Assembly (NCBI RefSeq): GCF_964204645.1
Contig: NC_134027.1
Span: forward strand, 26,710,485-26,774,484
Length of the DNA stretch: 64,000 nt
Source of the DNA: Tubulanus polymorphus
Lineage: Eukaryota > Nemertea > Palaeonemertea > Tubulaniformes > Tubulanidae
Direction of reading: 5' to 3'
A model generated the notes under the pieces. It saw only the letters and a program-made list of their open reading frames with translations. It was not told the DNA's origin and made no database searches. Of this stretch, positions 59,701-64,000 are shown in pieces. The position numbers and the translations under genes are program-made. Positions within the stretch are counted from its first letter, which is position 1. Every line of letters begins with the position of its first letter.

Positions 59701-59791
59701 ATGTAATATCACGCCGAGTCCTAATCCGTTATATATGGTCGCCAGTATGCCTGCCGATAATTCAACTTACGACTATAGCATTAATACTTGA
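56773..59791 (+). CDS. TPRA1: TPRA1 (GPR175/TPRA40), seven-pass membrane protein
   Basis: Transmembrane protein adipocyte-associated 1, an orphan seven-pass protein of the plasma membrane reported to modulate Hedgehog signalling. ATG at 56773 (MIVEMENGSTTTP), TGA at 59789-59791. Exons: 56773-56924, 57007-57142, 57220-57309, 57398-57470, 57616-57695, 58065-58184, 58268-58328, 58744-58846, 58937-59017, 59545-59791; total 1,143 nt, 380 aa (human about 373). The short extracellular N-terminus has NGS and NAS glycosylation sites. Seven hydrophobic segments include WDLIIFLPNTVFLIFLLCQ, LLRFSLLATEMSVLVFGLAF, VLFVTFFLALIYSVAQGTLE, FFCASSSFFFIIYFVISILP and YFALFAPLIYGTFLREFF. The family motifs FGHGG-like NFDIFGHGGMIFF, SSPIF-like SQSPIFTAFY and the tail LFSYKTQIDE, YDSTQFD and VASMPA match TPRA1. 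AATAAA at 60147-60152. Confidence 0.94.
58359..58690. mobile_element. Tigger/pogo-like MITE with a second MITE inserted
   Basis: Outer element in a TPRA1 intron: left end CAGTAGAACCCGCTTAATCC, inverted right end GATCTGAATTAAGTGGGTTT. Inside it, 58445-58605 has its own inverted ends GGGGTCATTCATTTATTACG and CGTGATAAATGAACAATCCC, flanked by ATA. The nesting gives relative age: the inner element came second. Confidence 0.7.
59075..59220. mobile_element. Interspersed repeat family C, copy 4
   Basis: TPRA1 intron copy sharing AGTTATGAGCTTTGACAACTAG, ATAGCTTCATCTGG and CAGTTAACCTACA with the DNAH7-intron copies. Confidence 0.5.
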
Positions 59792-60146
59792 ATTAATGCG
59801 AGGATTAATGCCGTAAATGACATATAATAAATGTACACACACACAATGAATGTAAGATCTGATGAACACTGTCTCGCGATAATATTGATTCATTCCAAAT
59901 ACTGCAGTTCGTAGGATAAATATCGATGTAGTATCTTTGAACAAATTCATGTATATGTCAATGTAATAATGTTTTAATGTTTAGTATAATGTTGCATGAA
60001 GATTGGATTATTTCCAACTCGGCACACTGGCCCGCTATGCTTCCCCACCTGCTACAGGTCATCTTTGCAGATTAGTGCTTGGATATTTTTGTGTGAATAT
60101 TGATGCTAAACTAAATAATGATATGTACATTTTTTGTTGAATGTTA

Positions 60147-60152
60147 AATAAA
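60147..60152 (+). terminator. TPRA1: TPRA1 polyadenylation signal AATAAA
   Basis: AATAAA about 355 bp after the TPRA1 stop codon, in an AT-rich 3' UTR. It is the first well-placed signal. Confidence 0.65.
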
Positions 60153-60247
60153 GATAGTAAATACTGCTATGTTAACAATAAACAATACTTATTGCGTTAT
60201 CTTATGCATTAAATTCTTAAATCGAGATATTTTTCATGAAACTGAAT

Positions 60248-60399
<152 letters not shown>

Positions 60400-60781
60400 C
60401 CGTAGAAATTAATATGAGGTAGAAATCTGACGCCCTTACAAATATGTGCCGGATCGGTGATTTCGCCCGCAATGGTGTCATAGGTTTAACCGTCACGTGC
60501 TGCCGCTATATAAATTAATAGTGGCGAACATGAGAACTAACTCAACTTACAATATTCCTACTGTGGCATGCGACTTCCGCCCAGCACGTGCTGCCATCTA
60601 TATATGTAAATGTGGCCCCAATTTCGAAAACAGTGAATGGCAGCGTGTTGATTAGTAAGTGTGACTCGCCTCGTTGCATATCGCTTGTTTGATTAAACTG
60701 ATTTTGTAGGAAAACTGATGAAACTAAGAGAAAAAACAGTCGATTATTTAGAACCATAGCATACATGGGTGCATTCTAACA

Positions 60782-60916
60782 ATGAGCCAAAAACGGTCCA
60801 TTCAATTCATCTATTTCATTCTATTTATTCTGCTACAAAAAAATTCTCGCTCCAGTCCACGATCACAAGAAACGAAAGTAATACTGCCTGCAACACCCCT
60901 CAAAACGAAGCCGTAA
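60782..60916 (+). other. Short ORF with signal-peptide-like start (44 aa)
   Basis: ATG at 60782, TAA at 60914-60916. The N-terminus MSQKRSIQFIYFILFILLQK has the basic-then-hydrophobic form of a signal sequence. There is no family match. It may be chance, or a first exon of the downstream gene: a possible donor GAAA/GTAATA lies near 60880 and an acceptor lies just before 62667. Kept as tentative. Confidence 0.25.
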
Positions 60917-61019
60917 TAATTATTACTTCTTGATTCATGGATCAAAACTAGAACTAGGCTACTCTAGCACTAGCAGGGCCCAGCTCGAGCTATGCCCAAA
61001 AAATTGGAGAGTTATTAGT

Positions 61020-62502
61020 CAGTCAGGAACACTTTCCAAAAACGGCTTATTCTGCCAATTTCGGCGTTTTCCGCCAATTACGGCAGAATCAGCCGTTTAT
61101 GGATCACTCAGTTTTGAAACTTTCACAGTCGTTTATGGCTTAATCAGCCAGTTTCAGCTCACTAAGTTTCGAGTTTTGCTTTAAAGTTTTTTGCGCACTT
61201 CCGGTTCAATTAGCGCATGTTGCCGATGACGTCATAATCTCGAGCAGACGATAAGCTTTCATATGACGCTAGGATGGAAATTTTTGAGCTAGGTAAAGTG
61301 GTCAAATTTACGTTTTTCTAAATGATTACGTCATATGAAGCCCAAAAACTCCGGGAAAACTCTCAAAACTACTACAGCATGAAACAAGTTTATTAATCAT
61401 GATTTTTGTTAAAAATAAATTTGGGAACTAGTTTTAAAAACTATTATAAAGTTTTCAAGTAAACGTTGCCATGGGTACACATAAAAACATTCGCCATTTC
61501 TGGCGTATTCCGCCGTTTTTGGCGTAGTTAGTTTTATAATCATAAACTATTAAGCCATTATTGGCAGTCCCCTTGTTATATATGAGGATTCCCCCACCCA
61601 CTTAGACGTTTCCCCTAGTGTCTACGCGGTACTTTTTTCGGAATAAAATAATTAATTTGCTGAGGTGAACGGATGTGTAAATATTATATGTTAAAAATAA
61701 AAATAAAATTAGTATTATTATAATTATCATTCTCATAAGACAAATCAATCATGGATGTATAAACTAGTGTATCAAAAATCTAGTTTTAAGTTTTGCCCAC
61801 GGTCTTATCTTGCCTAATAAAGCATAGAATGGTTGAGGGATATATTGGACTGCATATGATGTTGGTTAATTGAAGGTAATTAACATCTTCGATGCCTCCA
61901 AGCTAATTGATGGATTCTTGTGATGGATAATGATTGAATGAATTGGTGGCCGATGACGTTACAACTCAAAATCGATACAGCTGTATCTAGACTCATTTCA
62001 AAATACAACAAACATTTTCGAAACAATTTGGGATACATGTATGTATATATTTATTTCATAGAATACAGGTATACAGAAAGAACAGAATTCAAATACATTT
62101 GCCATCGGAAACCCATACATTTATATTTAATTCTTTCTTGAAGCCTGGAACGGATCAATGAGATTAATTTTTCGGCGCAAATATACAAATGTATGCCAGC
62201 AGAAAAGCGATGATGTCATAATAGGGACTCCCATCGAACTAAGCATTATAAATAGCACCTGTAAAACTATCTAAGCTAAAAACGCCGTTTCTGGCGATGT
62301 AGTTTTAAAAACTGTAACAGCTGAAAACGGCGGAAATGGCGTTTTTTAAGAACAAGCCAAAAATGGCAGAAAACGCCGATTTCGGCTAAATTGGCAGAAG
62401 CAGTTTAAAACTGAGTAATCCATAAATGGCTGATTCTGCCGTTATTGGCGGAAAACGCCGAAATTGGCAGAATAAGCCGTTTTTGGAAAGTGTTCCTGAC
62501 TG
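61020..62502. mobile_element. 1.48-kb foldback/TIR element with 5-bp target duplication
   Basis: Left end CAGTCAGGAACACTTTCCAA and right end TTGGAAAGTGTTCCTGACTG are exact inverted copies, and the inverted repeat runs about 95 bp per arm with only a few mismatches. It is flanked by TTAGT at 61015-61019 and 62503-62507. The arms contain palindromic GGCGTTTTCCGCC and CGGCAGAATCAGCC sub-motifs, and further TTTCTGGCG-type motifs occur inside (61495-61530 and 62285-62310). There is no transposase frame, so it is non-autonomous. Superfamily unassigned. Confidence 0.88.
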
Positions 62503-62703
62503 TTAGTTAACGTTAGTTCGTTATCTGATGAATAAATCCAGGTTGTTTCATGAATCAATTATGGATATCTGCTGACCAAAAACTCTGATGATACGAGTCC
62601 CTAAGCTTCAAGCAGCACTATGATCTTATTCAATAATTTTATAAAATTTTGGTTGTTTTTTTTAGATTTTACTTGTTCGAAGAAATGGCAGTAAAGAGCA
62701 TCA

Positions 62704-64000
62704 ATGGATGTTACTCGACAAAGAAGTGCGCTAGGGGGTTCAGCTAGATTGTTCTTGCACGGAATACAAGGAATCGGAATATCCTATCGAGGAATCGGAC
62801 GTGGGGGAGGAATCAAAGATTCCGCAGATAATAAAGACCTCGTTCAACCTGAAACGCGCGTGAAATCAGTGAAATCTTCTACGAGTTGTGACAAGGATTT
62901 AATCATCGATTCAAATCATTTCTCACGGAGGAAATCAAGAATAAATAGTGAAACTACCGCGGTGACTCGTTCAGAATCTGTGAATGAAATAGAAATAACG
63001 AAAACTTGCGTGAAAAATAAAGATCCGGAATTTGTGATAAAGAATAAGTTTAAAACTGAACTGAAAACTGAACCACGAAATAAGACCGAAATTCAAAAGA
63101 AAAAAAATGATGACAAAAAACAACGCGAAAAAACAGTGAATAGAAAAGTTTCAGAGCAAACGAAACAAGATCAGAAATTTCCTCAACAGACGACGTATTT
63201 CAGTGAATTAAAGAGACCGGTGACCAGCGACGCGAGACCAGTAAACACTAGTACTAAACCAGTAAACACTAGTACTAAACCAGTGACCGCTTGTACTAAA
63301 CCAGTGACCGCTAGTACTAAACAAGTGACCGCTAGTACGAGACCAGTGACCACCCGGGCAAATCCAGTGACCACCAGTAGTACAAGACCAGTGACTAGCA
63401 GTAGAAGTCAAGTGACCACAAGTACTTGGCCAGAGACCACCCGTGCAAGTCCAGTGACCACCAGTAGTACAAGACCAGTGACTAGCAGTAGAAGTCAAGT
63501 GACCGCTAGTACTTGGCCAGAGACCACCCGAGCAAGTCCAGTGACCACCAGCAGTACAAGACCAGTGACTAGCAATAGAAGTCAAGTGACCACAAGTACT
63601 TGGCCAGTGACCACCCGAGCAGGTCCAGTGACCACCAGCAGTACAAGACCAGTGACTAGCAGTAGAAGTCAAGTGACCACAAGTACTTGGCCAGAGACCA
63701 CCTGTGCAAGTCCAGTGACCACCAGCAGTACAAGACCAGTGACTAGCAATAGAAGTCAAGTGACCACAAGTACTTGGCCAGAGACCACCGGAGCAAGTCC
63801 AGTGACCACCAATAGTAAAAGACCAGTGACTAGCAGTAGAAGTCAAGTGACCGCTAGTACTTGGCCAGAGACCACCCGAGCAAGTCCAGTGACCACCAGC
63901 AGTACAAGACCAGTGACTAGCAGTAGAAGTCAAGTGACCGCTAGTACTTGGCCAGAGACCACCCGAGCAAGTCCAGTGACCACCAGCAGTACAAGACCAG
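62704..64000 (+). CDS. Unrecognised Lys-rich then Ser/Thr/Pro/Val tandem-repeat protein (3' partial)
   Basis: The frame is open for 432 codons from ATG 62704 to the window end. It starts MDVTRQRSALGGSARLFLHG, with a Gly/Ile-rich stretch (GIGISYRGIGRGGG) and no clear signal peptide. Residues about 40-170 are Lys/Glu/Asn-rich (KTELKTEPRNKTEIQKKKND). From about residue 178 short KPVTASTKPVTxS units pass into a regular 87-bp repeat (29 aa: PVTTSSTRPVTSSRSQVTTS plus TWPETTRAS), with TGGCCA sites at an 87-bp period from 63424. A splice acceptor (polypyrimidine-TAG) lies before 62667, so there is an upstream exon. An earlier, frame-shifted ATG near 62683 would give only a short peptide. The long antisense frame is a shadow of the repeat. 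The composition suggests a disordered, possibly glycosylated or phosphorylated protein; function unknown. Confidence 0.62.
   Translation, partial: MDVTRQRSALGGSARLFLHGIQGIGISYRGIGRGGGIKDSADNKDLVQPETRVKSVKSSTSCDKDLIIDSNHFSRRKSRINSETTAVTRSESVNEIEITKTCVKNKDPEFVIKNKFKTELKTEPRNKTEIQKKKNDDKKQREKTVNRKVSEQTKQDQKFPQQTTYFSELKRPVTSDARPVNTSTKPVNTSTKPVTACTKPVTASTKQVTASTRPVTTRANPVTTSSTRPVTSSRSQVTTSTWPETTRASPVTTSSTRPVTSSRSQVTASTWPETTRASPVTTSSTRPVTSNRSQVTTSTWPVTTRAGPVTTSSTRPVTSSRSQVTTSTWPETTCASPVTTSSTRPVTSNRSQVTTSTWPETTGASPVTTNSKRPVTSSRSQVTASTWPETTRASPVTTSSTRPVTSSRSQVTASTWPETTRASPVTTSSTRP

Noticed and set aside
63208-63933. 241-codon minus-strand frame (His-Trp-Ser-rich)
   Set aside because: Antisense shadow of the 87-bp repeat. 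The plus frame also covers 168 non-repetitive codons, which the minus frame does not.

Overview
This is eukaryotic (metazoan) genomic DNA. Genes are split into many short GT-AG exons separated by AT-rich introns of roughly 0.2-1 kb, and the introns are full of short palindromic (MITE-like) elements, SINE-like pieces and mini/microsatellites. The gene set (axonemal dynein DNAH7, IQUB, NUP35, PABPN1, TPRA1, a TIR-RHIM adaptor) fits an invertebrate animal, perhaps a lophotrochozoan such as a mollusc or a basal deuterostome. The species cannot be fixed from the sequence alone.

Layout: (1) 56-631, + strand: last three coding exons of NUP35. (2) 1.0-1.6 kb: a 33-bp minisatellite. (3) 2168-35379, - strand: a complete DNAH7 inner-arm dynein heavy chain gene. 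I traced 56 coding-exon positions, one of which has two alternative copies. Summed exon lengths give 12,054 nt, exactly divisible by 3, or 4017 aa, close to the roughly 4,024 aa known for vertebrate DNAH7. It has a pair of equal-length homologous exons (9713-9853 and 9014-9154) that look mutually exclusive. (4) About 35.99-36.42 kb: a head-to-head promoter region shared with (5) IQUB, + strand, 36713-43858 (14 coding exons, 895 aa), another axonemal protein (radial spoke 1). (6) 44932-46188, - strand: a TIR-domain protein with a RHIM-like motif after a charged linker, the TRIF/TICAM1 arrangement, ending in an 11-residue repeat tail. (7) 48327-50550, + strand: PABPN1. Genes 6 and 7 are divergent and carry inverted copies of one promoter-like block. 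(8) 52948-56083, - strand: an 11-exon WD40-like protein that I could not name. It is head-to-head with (9) TPRA1, + strand, 56773-59791, a seven-pass membrane protein. (10) 59.8-62.7 kb: an (AT)n microsatellite and a 1.48-kb element with near-perfect terminal inverted repeats and a 5-bp target duplication. (11) 62704-64000, + strand: start of an unrecognised Lys-rich then Ser/Thr/Pro/Val-rich tandem-repeat protein that runs off the window.

Functional picture: DNAH7 and IQUB are both ciliary motility parts and share one intergenic promoter. The TIR-RHIM gene is the most unusual gene here, because TRIF-type adaptors are poorly known outside chordates. No prokaryotic systems, CRISPR arrays or intact autonomous transposons were seen.
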